From Isoetes taiwanensis (lineage: Eukaryota > Streptophyta > Lycopodiopsida > Isoetales > Isoetaceae), in assembly GCA_021234155.1 (NCBI GenBank), contig JAJEKV010000004.1, positions 29,857,305 to 29,921,304 on the forward strand: DNA of 64,000 bases. The letters are read 5' to 3'. How positions within the stretch are numbered: the first letter of the stretch is position 1; each line of letters begins with the position of its first letter. The notes under the pieces were generated by a model, which did not search any database, was not told the DNA's origin, and worked only from the letters and a program-made list of their open reading frames with translations. Positions 20,040-30,003 of the stretch are shown one piece after another. Made by a program: the position numbers and the translations under genes.

Positions 20040-21226
20040 GATGTAGAGGTGGCTCCGACCTACAAGTACTTGGAGATTTAGTTCTTTGACCCAGTGGGAT
20101 CTTTGCCATCGGTTTGCGGAGTCCGCGGCCCGGTGGGCTGGAAAGCACTATATGCCATCTTGAGAACAACGACCACAAAGGCGGTTGTATGCACAGGGGC
20201 GTAATCATACTTGTTAGGGCCTTGGTGAGCGGTCCTCTTGTATGGGGCAGAAGTGTGGGGGTCGGTGATATCCCTCAACACACGGAATGACCTCGCAAGT
20301 GCGAGAGAAAGCCTTCTTGGCACGAGCCCTTGGAGTAAAGTCCATAGTTCCATACCAAATCCTACTCCGGAGACATGTTTTCTACTCCTTCAGCGGGCTG
20401 CATTGGAGCGCCATATCATTTACTTCGAGGAAGGTGGTCACTATGGGTGATACCGTTTGCCCAACCTTGCTTTGACCATGGCGATGGATCCCCAATGCCT
20501 CAAAGCTTCTTTGGAAGGACAAGCAAGCTCGGTGGTTCTCACTTATTTGGGGTGTCTGAGGCAAGCAGATCGTACATGTAAGGACAAAGAAAGATCACAA
20601 GGCACTCAAAGCTGTACCTAGATGCTACTTTCTTACCGTAAGCTTTGGGATGCGGATGCTCCGGCGCTTACGTTAAGCGGCACACTATCGGCCCGACAAG
20701 TCAATCCTAGGCTCATGAGGCCCCATCGAGTACTTGTACACCCATTTGCCCATGAAGAAGCCTGGACTTATAGCTTCCATTACTTGCACGGGTGCAGCGT
20801 CTCGCGTGAGGCGGGGCGTTGGGCTCGGGAAGCCGCGGGAGGAAGGCTTTGCTAGTGTTGCCACCGAGGCGCCATTGAGGATGAATGCCATGCCCTCGGA
20901 TCTGTCCGGCGTTTGCCCATATCAGAAGGCGGTATGTTTGATTACTAGTGCGACCAACGTTGCATGAGTTATTGAATCTGGCGTCGGTGGGTTTGTTGGG
21001 GTCCTTACCTCGAGGAGGTTATGGATGCCGCGGTTCGGTTGTGTCCTCGGGACGGTATTGAACTTCCTATACAATTGTACAGCGTGCCGGCATACTTATT
21101 ACTGCTAAGGTTTTCCCTCGAAAACCCTTCATGGCGAGGTTTTTTTAATCGGTAATATGTCTGTGCTTTCTCTCTTTTTATTGGATCCCATAGAACAATG
21201 TCGGTCTCAGGTGGGCGATAAAACAT
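20040..21226 (+). pseudogene. LINE ORF2 C-terminal part and 3' UTR (copy A)
   Basis: Fragments in three frames: YKYLEI after the thumb, RALGVKSIVPYQILLRRHVF, MLLSYRKLWDADAPALTLSG. In copy B a downstream piece reads GVIPPEVMDARTPPSPPDK. No zinc-knuckle or RNase H motif could be confirmed. The last about 150 bases are the 3' UTR with a stem-loop. Confidence 0.6.
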
Positions 21227-21249
21227 CTATTCTATTCTATTCTATTCTA
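21227..21249 (+). repeat. (TATTC)n LINE tail (copy A)
   Basis: About 4.5 units of TATTC closing the LINE. Microsatellite tails of this type mark the 3' end of some LINE clades. The copy B tail is at 52978-53000. Confidence 0.8.
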
Positions 21250-21500
21250 AAACTAACAAGTATCAATATCATCATCAACCATGCATGTCTTATAGCAAAT
21301 GCATGTCGAGGATACAACTAATGCCATGGTGCCATACACATGCTATCAATAATGCATGTTGAGATGCAAATGGCACCATGGCGCATCGTACATTGATAGA
21401 TACAAATGGCACCATTTGCATCCTCGGGACACCATTTGCATGATATCGATAATGCATGTTGAGTATGCAAATGGCATGGCGCCATTTGCATGGCTTAACT
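21250..21500. repeat. Direct repeat module and AAATGGCACCATGG motifs, left (copy A)
   Basis: The first about 90 bases (AAACTAACAAGTATCAATAT, ATCATCAACCATG, CAAATGCATG, GAGGAT) recur at 23671-23765. Within 21310-21490 ATGGCACCATGG, ATGGCACCATTTGCAT and GGCATGGCGCCATTTGCAT form short palindromes, the same family as the dense cluster at 24940-25635. Copy B: 53001-53245. Confidence 0.7.
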
Positions 21501-22621
21501 AAGCATATTTTGATAGTAGACTAGCATCATGGTCTTTTGTTCTACAAGAAATTTATCGAGTGACCTTGCATTTCTCTTCAGGACTTACTTATGACGTGAG
21601 GCGATTTGTATATCTTTGGAATGCTTACGAAAGATGTTTTGAAATTCAAGACTTAATAATGAAGAATTTGTGTTAAAAACATTATGAATTTGAGGATTAG
21701 CAAACTTGAATCCATGTTGTAGCCTCATGATTTGTGCCCATATGATAGGCGAGGATTGAGGACATGGGTTTTGTTCGAGCATAGTATCCACCCGTAAATA
21801 TCGGATGGGGTTATGCTTAAACCCTGAGCATCTCGTAGTATATCGCCTCATTATCTTATCTTATCATCGTGTTAAAACCATGGTTGGGGTCATGTTTAAA
21901 CCACATATACCCCTCATTATTGTGTTAAAACCATGGTTACATACAAGACTTGTTATGGACTTACGAGGAATTTTACGAGATTTAAAATTTGGTTTAAACA
22001 TGATCGCCAAATTATATTTACGCTCTAGTTCTAGACCACGACATAGCAAAATTACCACAAACAAAAATCATCCATCTCAAACTCTATTGTGGGCCAATAT
22101 CCTTGGATTTTAGCACTTTGACATGGAGCATGAGGTTAACACCTGTGTCATGTAGCTTACATAGGATGCATACAATACTTTACGTGACTTGGTGTACCTT
22201 TTACATTTGCTAAGGGTCCTTGTTAATAGGGATGTAGTCACATATTTAGGAGTCACAACAATGGTATCTGAGAGGAATATTTGTAAGGATACCCACATGA
22301 TTACTCACTATCAAATTTAACCTAGCATTTTAGCCCCCTCAAATTTTGCCATTCCATTCCTAAGTAACATTTCAATAATTGAAAACCATAGGTGAATTGA
22401 ATATGGATGCAAAAAAAAGCAACTTTGATTCATCACCCAACAAAATGCAAACTTGATTCATCTTTTCGGTGTACGATACACCCAAATTAGAGAGAGAGCT
22501 CATCCATTCAAAGATTTGTTGGGTTAAGTAGTAGTATAAAAGCCATATTATGAAAATTCGAAAATCTTAATCCAGACGAAGGATTTTGCATCTAATGTGA
22601 TATTTTCCAAGAAAAATTAGA

Positions 22622-22729
22622 ATGGAGGATCTTCAAGATGCCTTTGGCGGCTCAACAACAATGCATCCCGGCTCTTATGCATCTGCAAATAGTGGACTCG
22701 GGGAAATCGGCATAGGTAAAGGGTTTTAG
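22622..22729 (+). CDS. Small exon-like ORF (copy A)
   Basis: An ORF from ATG GAG GAT CTT CAA GAT GCC (MEDLQDAF). The copy B version (54390-54497) reads as a more protein-like 35 residues (DAFDSSNNNASPLMHPQIVD, then SWKSGI), while copy A is frameshifted after DAF, so the copy B reading is preferred. In both, the frame runs into ATAG/GTAAAG, a good 5' splice site, so this may be a first exon. Downstream coding-like pieces (ICFSLDARFLQAM near 22870) could be a second exon. No family recognised. Confidence 0.35.
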   Translation: MEDLQDAFGGSTTMHPGSYASANSGLGEIGIGKGF

Positions 22730-23670
22730 GATGCTCTCCATCGAAAACTATGGGTTGTGGAGCATCTAAAAAAAATTCTGTTGGTTAAACCTATGAATGC
22801 GGTGAAGCCCATGCAACCGCGACTCAACGATGCAACCTAGAAAAACCCGGTGCCCGACATGATTTGTTTTTCTTTGGATGCAAGATTTTTGCAAGCTATG
22901 GCGGTGAGAGATCCCCTAGGTTTTTCTTGAGGGCATTCCGCTATTTTTGTTGAACCGTGTGTGCCACATTTCACAATCTCTTGAGCATGTCACAAAGCGA
23001 TATCACAACACAGGTAGGCTGCCACACATTCCTCAAAAGATTTACTTTCCGGGCGGGAAGGCGCGGGAAAGTTAAGGAATAACACCCACGGATGTGCCGC
23101 CGGATGTTCTTAATCTGTAAAACAACGAGAGAATTTGTTTTACGGCTTGAAATGATTTTTAAGGCTTAGAAGGAGGGAGTTGGGAAAAGAAATGGTAAAA
23201 AGAGGGGCGAAAGGGGATATGAAGAGGCCTACCTATTCTTACTGCAGCTACTTGTCTACGCTCTTTGGGGCCTGGTGTAGCATATGAAGAATCACATTTT
23301 CCTTTCTCTGCAGCACATTTTCTTGTTGATTGTCGAAGAGCGGCGTGAATTGAAGTTTAATACATGCAAGCTTGAAATCTGAAAATGGGTTTGTGCTTCC
23401 ACAATCACAAAAGCGATTGCAAAATGCCCATCTATCAACAATGAAGAAAGCAGATGGCAATCCTTTTTTATATAAGTAGCGAGGTTCGGACATCTTGCTT
23501 AAGGAAATCATGATGAATATTTGGATTGGATGGCTTAAGGAGATCGGGATGGAAGATCGCCGCGAATTCATATTACAAAGTGCCCAAATATCGCCCGGTG
23601 GAGCATGCGTTGATTTATTGGCGGTTGAGATGAATGCCTCGGCGTGAAAGTATAGCGATTATATATGTTT

Positions 23671-23930
23671 AGAAAACTAACAAACATCAACATCGGCATC
23701 AACCATGGAAGTCGCTATAACAAATGCATGCTGAGGATGCAAAATGGCGCCATAAAGTATATCATCTTGAGGACATCCTCGATATGCATTTGGTATAAGC
23801 GGGACTGCACCTTCTTTGTTGAAAACTATCAAGCATTAACATGACCAAAAATCATATAAGGGTTGCATAAATGCATCTTGAAGGACCAAATGGCACCATG
23901 GCGCATTTTATACCCTCAATATGCATTTAC
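23671..23930. repeat. Direct repeat module, right (copy A)
   Basis: AAAACTAACAAACATCAACA, GGCATCAACCATGGAAG, AACAAATGCATGCTGAGGAT and AAAATGGCGCC match the module at 21250-21345. CCAAATGGCACCATGGCGCA follows near 23888. Copy B: 55462-55720. Confidence 0.65.
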
Positions 23931-24939
23931 GCAACATCTTAATCTGAAAACAACAAGTAAACACCATGCAATACATTATTACATGCTTTTTACTTCATTA
24001 ATCTACCACAAAAATGTCTAACATGCATCAAGCAAATATATATTTGAATAGCGGTGCTATTTGCCTAGGAAAACTTCAGAAATCAAGTAAAGAAGAAGAC
24101 ATACCTTTCTTTGCCTTCTTGGTGCCTTTGATGAAAACAAAGGCCTTTGGCTAAACGCGTGCTAACATTTTGCTAAACTTCGAATGAAGCGACATAGTAT
24201 CAAGAGGTGGTCAATAGGAGAAGCTAGGAGAGGCCTTGAAGCACCGGTGTAGAGCTAGGCGGCGTGGGATTAATTTGGGAGGGTTGCAATTGAGTGGCGA
24301 TGCATCATGGAGCCTTGAATAAGCGAGCCTATAGAAGCCATGGGCATTTGGTAGACCTTTCACGATTAAGTCGTAAATTTAAAATGGCAGCCCAAATTTG
24401 AAACCCTTTAAAATTTAAAATCTTCACCCAAATTCAAGAACCGCCCAAATTCAAAACTTGAAACCCCAAATTTAAAAGTACAGTATAAAAGACAAAGGCG
24501 TTGGTCCTCGTATCAGACAATTCCAGCTTCTATTTTGATATTGTTGTTGCCGTTCGGCATATCATTTCCTTAGGCGCTCATATAGATCCTTTTATAGGCA
24601 GATGCATGCTCTTCGGCGGTTCCTTACCGATCGACACTTCTAGGTGGCTTCTTGTAATCATTTATTTGAAGGTGCATTAGCTATTTGCATAGGCTTTTTG
24701 GGCCTTCTTTATGAGGTGCTACAAAAATCTTTAAAAAACTAGATACTCCACTTTCATTCGTGAGTTTTTTTTCCACCAAAATGCTGACCAACATACTCAA
24801 GTAGGTCCTCTAAAATGTATTTTTTACTGTGTTAATTTGTTGTTGGATGTATTGTCTTCTTTCTATATTTAAGTAGATATCATTTGTAGTATCTATGTTC
24901 ATTTACCCCATCACATGTATGACTGCTCCCGTTGGCACT

Positions 24940-25635
24940 CCCCAAATGGCACCATGGACCCATTTAGAAGTGCCAAGAGAATTATGTACACCTACTCTTG
25001 TTGGCACTCCCCAAACGGTGCCATGAAGCCATTTGGGAGGTGCCAAGGTGAACACATATATATCGTCATTAGCACTCCCCAAATGGTGCCATGGGCTATT
25101 CATCACATGCATACTTGCCCCATTGGCACTCCCCAAATGGCGCCATGGGCCGTTTGGGGGCGCCATGGAACCATTCATCACATGTATATTGGCCTCCCCC
25201 AACTCCCTCGACACCCCCAAATGGCACCATGGAGTCATTTGGAGCCCTAAATGGTGACCTTGGGGCTCCAAATGACTCCCATGGTGCCCATGAGAAACTC
25301 AAGTGACTCCATGGCCATTTGGGAAGTGTCGAGGCGGAGGAAGGTTGTTGGTTGGGGGTACATGTGATAGTGCACCATGGCACCATTTGGGGAGTGCTAA
25401 GGGGGAGCAGGTATGCATGTGATGGGGAGGGTGTACAAGTGGTGGGGGGAAAATATCCCCATCATCCTCCATCTCATGTACCCTGCTCCTCTTGGCATTC
25501 CCAAATGGCTTCATGGCACCATTTTGGGAGTGCCAGGTAGGAGGCGATGCATACATGTGATGGAGGAAATAGCAATGTAGTTGGGTTATGCGAGGAGGGA
25601 AATGGTGCCATGATACCATTTTTCATGGCGTTACT
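24940..25635. repeat. CCAAATGG/CCATTTGG palindrome cluster (copy A)
   Basis: About 14 occurrences in both orientations of a word of the type CACTCCCCAAATGGCACCAT or its complement (ATGGTGCCATTTGGGGAGTG), at spacings of about 30-80 bases, with CATCACATGTAT spacers. Adjacent units can pair, giving many alternative hairpins. Long overlapping ORFs on both strands here (such as 24903-25271 minus) result from the repeats and are not genes. Confidence 0.85.
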
Positions 25636-26330
25636 TTCCCCTCAAAATCAATAATGATTTCATGTCGGCAATAGCGCCATTTTCATGTATTTTTTCTTCC
25701 CTTGTTTTTTTTTTTTTTTGGTTTTGCATGCAAGTTTCAATTTCAATTGTACAATCTATTCATGGTAAAGAGAGCCACCCTTTATGGCAAGAATGTAGAT
25801 CCTTTGAATTTGCAATAGAGATCCGCGAAATTTGTGCCATCCATTGAACTTCAATCCTATCTTTGGGGTGCACATAACATTGATTAAGTAGTAGGTGCAT
25901 TTATTGATTTGCCAAAGGATGTAAGACCCGGCTTGAAGCAACCTTAAGTTCAGATCTTGTAATCTTGTTCTCATCTTTAGAATGCATATATGTATGATAC
26001 CGTGTTAGGATATTTTATAAGATTATATATCATACATAACTATCCTAGAATGTGCGTGTGTGATACAAGATTAATATGTTTTCTAAATATTCATGTATGT
26101 TACAAACATATATATGATACATATGTACTACTCACGTGTATCAATGCCCATGAAGAAGGTCTACAAATATATTCATGTATCTTACAAACATATGTATGAT
26201 ACATGGGTGTCATCTACAGTGTCTTAACACCACAGAAGATCTAAAATTAACAAGGTCTTTGCGCCGCGGAGGTTTGCCCTCCATGGCCGGAGGGTGAAAG
26301 TGGTTTTAAATACTAGAATGAATGACAATG
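25636..26330. other. AT-rich non-coding stretch (copy A)
   Basis: Starts with a poly(T) run (25706-25720). Short direct repeats of TTACAAACATAT with ATGATAC occur near 26100 and 26185. A coding-like frame (ATLYGKNVDPLNLAIEI, clearer in copy B at 57570) is too short to assign. Copy B: 57441-58110. Confidence 0.4.
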
Positions 26331-26331
26331 T

Positions 26332-26830
26332 CTAATGAAAGACTAAGTAACTTAGAACCACACTAGAATAAATGACAATGTCCACAATTGCCATGCCTTT
26401 ACCAACATCACGATATGCACGGTCAATAGCGAAAAAGATCATTGCTCGATCTTGGCACTTTGCTACACTTTGCAATTTGATCAATTCAACCGTCAATATG
26501 AGGAGATGGAATGGCATTCAACATAAATAGAGCCGAGAAATAACCTCCATCCTCTTAGAAATCCGACTTTGTTGAAAGACTTTCCGGCTCACTTGTGGCG
26601 GCCGACCAATCTTGTCTCTTTTCCGTTCCCTCTTTAGGAATCTCTCATCCAAGGTAATTGAAGCTACTATAAAGGATCTTGAGGGCTTTCTTTCTGACTA
26701 AAGTCCCATTACTTGGCGATGTCACCCACCCGCATCTATCGGACCATAAGCACAAGGCCCAACATATTGTTCCATTTGCGGTTGTTTGAAATTAGAGCTT
26801 TAGTTTGCCTTACCGGTTAGGTTGAAACAT
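26332..26830 (-). pseudogene. Unrecognised minus-strand coding remnant (copy A)
   Basis: Minus-strand frames in copy A and copy B together suggest a degraded coding exon. Copy B 58727-58512 reads MAYHIAPNLLFNVRTGGHRI and ISNKLQMKQYVGPCAYGSDR, followed in another frame by AVKKALDRSFIVASITLDEI and IGLLPQVIWKKSFNKADFKR. Copy A 26517-26332 reads the end GMAIVDIVIYSSVVLSYLVF. No family recognised. Confidence 0.35.
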
Positions 26831-27009
26831 CCACGATCTAGAATGCGGTGGCCGCCGGTTCTGAAGAACAATAGGTTTGGAGCGGTCGCGGGGATATGCC
26901 ACAAACCCACATAGCGAGGGTTTTCCCCCTAGGGCAACCCAAAGCGAAGAGGTTTCATGTACAAATTGTGTAAATCATGAATAAATAGAAGTTCCAAAAG
27001 CATATATAA

Positions 27010-27052
27010 ATTGCCCATTTAAGAAATTGAATTGAATACTTGAATGGGCAAT
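27010..27052. repeat. Small hairpin (copy A)
   Basis: ATTGCCCATTTAAG...CTTGAATGGGCAAT, 43 bases, 14-base arms with one mismatch. It lies 90 bases after a GGGTTTTCCCCCTAGGGCAACCC stem-loop resembling a LINE 3' tail. Copy B: 58841-58883. Confidence 0.7.
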
Positions 27053-27459
27053 TCTTTAAAAAAAAACCCAACACATTTCTAAGAACAAAATGCATACACC
27101 AAGTATGTCATCGATCCCATAGCCCGGTCGAGGATGCTGCACAAGGCGAGCATGCATGCATTGCATCGTCGCATACATACATCGCATGCATTTTTAGGGC
27201 GTTCATCGGGTTAGGGGGATCACTATTTATTCGCGAGTTCTTCATCGACTTTTCGCCGGCTTTCTCAACTCTGGCCGGTATCCATGGCTTCTATTCTTTT
27301 GATCTCATGCCGGAGGAGGGGCTTCTTCTTGCATGAGGGTTACTCTTTCTTGACCATTCCTATCTTTCTAACCTCTTCTATCTACGCCTTTTTGTTAGGC
27401 ATAGGACAATTCTTCAACTTTTCTCCTCCGGATCTAGTATTTGAAATTTCTCACGGTAT

Positions 27460-27960
27460 ATATTTTCTATGTAGATCAACATACCATTTCTTCTATATCG
27501 AGCATATAATCGCGGTAGATCGAGTATGGGTTTGCACGCTGAGGATATAAATGGCTTGGCACCCCTAAGTTGATGCCATTTCATACTATATACCTAGATC
27601 GAAAGTATGCCTTGTTCCCTAAATTATTATATATATTTTCTATGTGGTGATCAACATACCACTTTCCATATCGACATAATCAGTTTCCATATGTAGATTC
27701 CATATAACACTTTCCATATCGTATATAATCGTGTAGATCGAGTATGGGTTTGTACGAGATATATAAAATGGCTTGGCATCTATTTTCCATATCGATATAC
27801 TATGTAGATCGAAAGGTGCCGAGGATGGTTAAAATGGCTTGGCATCGATCAAGATATACTGACTTTCCATATCGAGCAATCGTGGTAGATCGAGTATTAC
27901 TTATATAATCGTAGATCGAGTATGGGTTTACACGAGGATATTAATGGCTTGGCATGCATA
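27460..27960. repeat. Degenerate minisatellite
   Basis: Four to five irregular units containing GTAGATCGAGTATGGGTTT, ACGAGGATAT and AATGGCTTGGCAT, mixed with TTTCCATATCGA words. It begins exactly where homology between copies A and B stops, and no counterpart follows copy B. Confidence 0.7.
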
Positions 27961-28640
27961 CTTAATAGCATATTCCAAAAGCTTCTTCTCGAAAGCAAAA
28001 GCCCATCCCAAAAAGAATTCGACAGTAGCCTAAATCTAACTCCCCATAGGGTTGAACCCTCCAACCCCCCATGCCAACCACTAAGGGCGTGCATCGCTTA
28101 TATTTTCTAAGCATTTCAATTCTTAATAGCCTTTTAGCTCTAATCCCCTTCCATACCATACCATACCACCCCCATGGCTAATTTCCTCGTAGCCCCTGCC
28201 TGCACTCCCCATTTGAGGGGAGACATTCCCTGTACCCCCAGCCCCACCAAAGACTCAGCCCACCTGGAGAACTGTGGGAGGGACCACCGAGAAAACGGCC
28301 CCTACCGATAACAAGGACAAGGGAGAATCCCCTTCCATGAGGAAGGAGGTTCGGTGAAGGCCCAATCTGCTGGGATCAATCTCGAGACGGATGAAGGTCG
28401 CTCAAGCCCGACAATGCACCACAAACGCAGCATAGAGGGCCATGAAACAAATGGAGGAACAAATTGAGAGCAACAACCCGGATTATGTGATCACACAGAG
28501 ATACAATCTTCAGTATTCCACGCGGCTCAAAAGACAGCTAAGGCCGGAGAGGCAAAATCACCAGAGATGGGGACCCGTGACGCGTAGTTAGAAGACAGGC
28601 TTCAGCTTAAGTACGCACACCTTTGAGAGGCAAATAGATA
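27961..28640. other. Coding-like debris of unknown origin
   Basis: A (CCATA)n-like run at 28150-28167 and then GC-richer sequence. A plus-strand frame near 28440-28570 (KQMEEQIESNNPDYVITQRY, then LKRQLRPERQNHQRW) looks like a true protein segment but is flanked by stops. No family recognised. Confidence 0.3.
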
Positions 28641-29460
28641 AGCAGTGGTCTTTGCTGATCCCGCGAGCTCGCATGGTGTTGAGCAGGATACAAGCAGTAA
28701 CCATCTCCGGCCAAGTCGAAGCCGAGGGGATCGCTACCAATACGGAACGACCAGCCGCTCGCTGTGCGAATCACCGCCGCAGGGGCGCCGCAGTTCGGTC
28801 TTACGCGGCAGCTTCGTGATTTTTAGGCCGCACTTACCGGTGGTCGGGCGATGCACGCGCCGGGTTGCTGCTACCTCGCTATCGCCACCGCATTCCCTAC
28901 CGCGACCTCCCGCCCAATCGCTTCCCGCAATCGCCGCCAAAAAGCCGCATTAATCGCCCCCTCGCAATCGGATGAGATTATCAAGCTGCCTACATCAAAT
29001 GCCAACAAATTCCTGGATGGTATCTTGGAACCGCTTCGGCTTCCTTTGCGTAGAGAGAGTCTCAACTCTATGGGTACGATATGGATTCTATTTTCTCATG
29101 GAAATGTGGAACATGCAGGGCATGCACCGGCCAACCTCCATGCTATCTGCATTTTTGGTGTTCAATGAGTACGTGCGTTAGGCATGGGGTTGCTCGCTAC
29201 TATCGTGGCAACCTTTGGGGCACCTACCGCCGGTACAAAACGCATGGTACAATCGCTACTTGTGAATGCGATGCAAAGATGATAGTGGCAACATCCTTCA
29301 TAGCAAAGATGTTACTTCACATGTCGAGCAACTTTTTATAACACTTATCTGGTGTGGATAGATTGGAGCCCTGCGTCGATCTATATGATGACATACAAAG
29401 AGCAATAAATAAATCAAGTGTTAAGCTATGTTGTTTCATACTTTAATGCACGATACTGGC
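28641..29460 (+). other. GC-rich coding-like stretch
   Basis: Markedly richer in G and C (28640-28960) than the neighbours, with overlapping frames on both strands (102 codons at 28645, 105 codons at 28851, 86 codons at 29081). The frames overlap each other, so at most one is genuine. The 28972-29181 frame (FLCVERVSTLWVRYGFYFLM) is one candidate. No domain recognised. Confidence 0.3.
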
Positions 29461-30003
29461 AGTCCCAAAATTTGAGCCCCGGCAGATGTAACGCCCAACC
29501 GCATGCCCTTAACTAAAACCGCAAAACGCTCGACATTTATGAGTAGTCGCTTCTACCCATTTATGCTTTGTCTCGAACGCTTCCTTAATGTGCATTATCT
29601 GGGTGTTCAATACTCGAAAGGGTTCAAATTATGGCCCAGCTATGCCTCCTCCTAATTAGAAGTATGTTCGTCTCGAAAGCATCCAAGGCTATACCCATGC
29701 CTTGCGTTGGCACCGCGGTCACAATGGGATTACCAAGTCTTTGCAAATTACCCGCAAGAGAAACCAGACCCCAACCGGTATCCGCCCACAACCAACCCGT
29801 CCTCAACCACCCAAAACGTCGCATACGGCGAGTAGTCGCCTACCCATTTATGCTTGTCTTGGGAAAATCTTCCCCAAAAGGCACATTCAAGGTTCAATAC
29901 TGAGCGGTTCACCATGGGCCCACATACAGGATGTCTTGCAAATGGAATCTCAAGGAGGTAGCTTGGTCAAGGATATAACGACAACCATATTTCTCAAGGC
30001 TTA
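29461..30003. repeat. Two ~290-base-spaced direct repeats before the 3' LTR
   Basis: GAGTAGTCGCTTCTACCCAT (29540) and GAGTAGTCGCCTACCCATTT (29831), each followed by ATGCTT, TTCCT/TTCCC and TTCAATACT words. ORFs here (90 and 121 codons) are in conflict and unassigned. The region ends at the LTR start 30004. Confidence 0.55.

Larger units (their letters stand above)
18372..21249 (+). mobile_element. 5'-truncated LINE with reverse transcriptase (copy A)
   Basis: Begins right at the LTR edge inside an endonuclease domain (frames with SIFDTVICNGLAQW, then VDYTLS and SDHQPLTVY, the final endonuclease motifs), continues through a linker and reverse transcriptase, and ends in (TATTC)n at 21227-21249. 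Shortly before the end, a stem-loop lies at about 21104-21150 (GGTTTTCCCTCGAAAACCC...GAGGTTTTTTT), a form typical of LINE 3' tails. Either the LTR element inserted into the LINE or the LINE inserted 5'-truncated beside it. The exact abutment favours the former. Confidence 0.85.
21500..24930. other. Low-coding region between LINE and palindrome cluster (copy A)
   Basis: Apart from the entries at 22622 and 23671, little is recognisable. A minus-strand frame of 107 codons (23571-23248, with FFIVDRWAFCNRFCDCGSTN) is coding-like, and a minus-strand segment near 24110-24140 has a good 5' splice site (AAAG/GTATGT). Short direct repeats of GTGTTAAAACCATGGTT occur at 21870 and 21932. Copy B is 53250-56730. 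Confidence 0.35.
1..27459 (+). repeat. Copy A of a ~32 kb direct duplication
   Basis: The whole stretch is collinear with about 32018-59295. Landmarks pair one to one: foldback element 1498 with 33508, hAT left end 5033 with 37004, kinase ATG 6470 with 38383, LTR 16845 with 48602, LINE tail 21227 with 52978, palindrome cluster 24940 with 56740. Homology stops abruptly after the shared GGTAT at 27455-27459. Copy A keeps longer open frames than copy B (for example kinase and reverse transcriptase). The left end lies outside the window. Confidence 0.95.

Noticed and set aside
24903-25386. Long ORFs on both strands in the palindrome cluster (up to 122 codons; also 56726-57193 minus, 155 codons)
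   Set aside because: Repeated words such as APPNGPW/PKWHHG arise from the repeated CCAAATGGCACCATGG motif read in any frame. Both strands are open, and no domain or start context supports a gene.
26900-26950. tRNA-like stem near GGGTTTTCCCCCTAGGGCAACCC
   Set aside because: Only one stem-loop could be drawn. There is no A/B box pair or cloverleaf.
28645-28953. 102-codon ORF in the GC-rich spacer as a gene
   Set aside because: Low-complexity Arg/Pro/Ser composition, overlapped by open frames on the other strand. The high GC content alone makes such frames likely.
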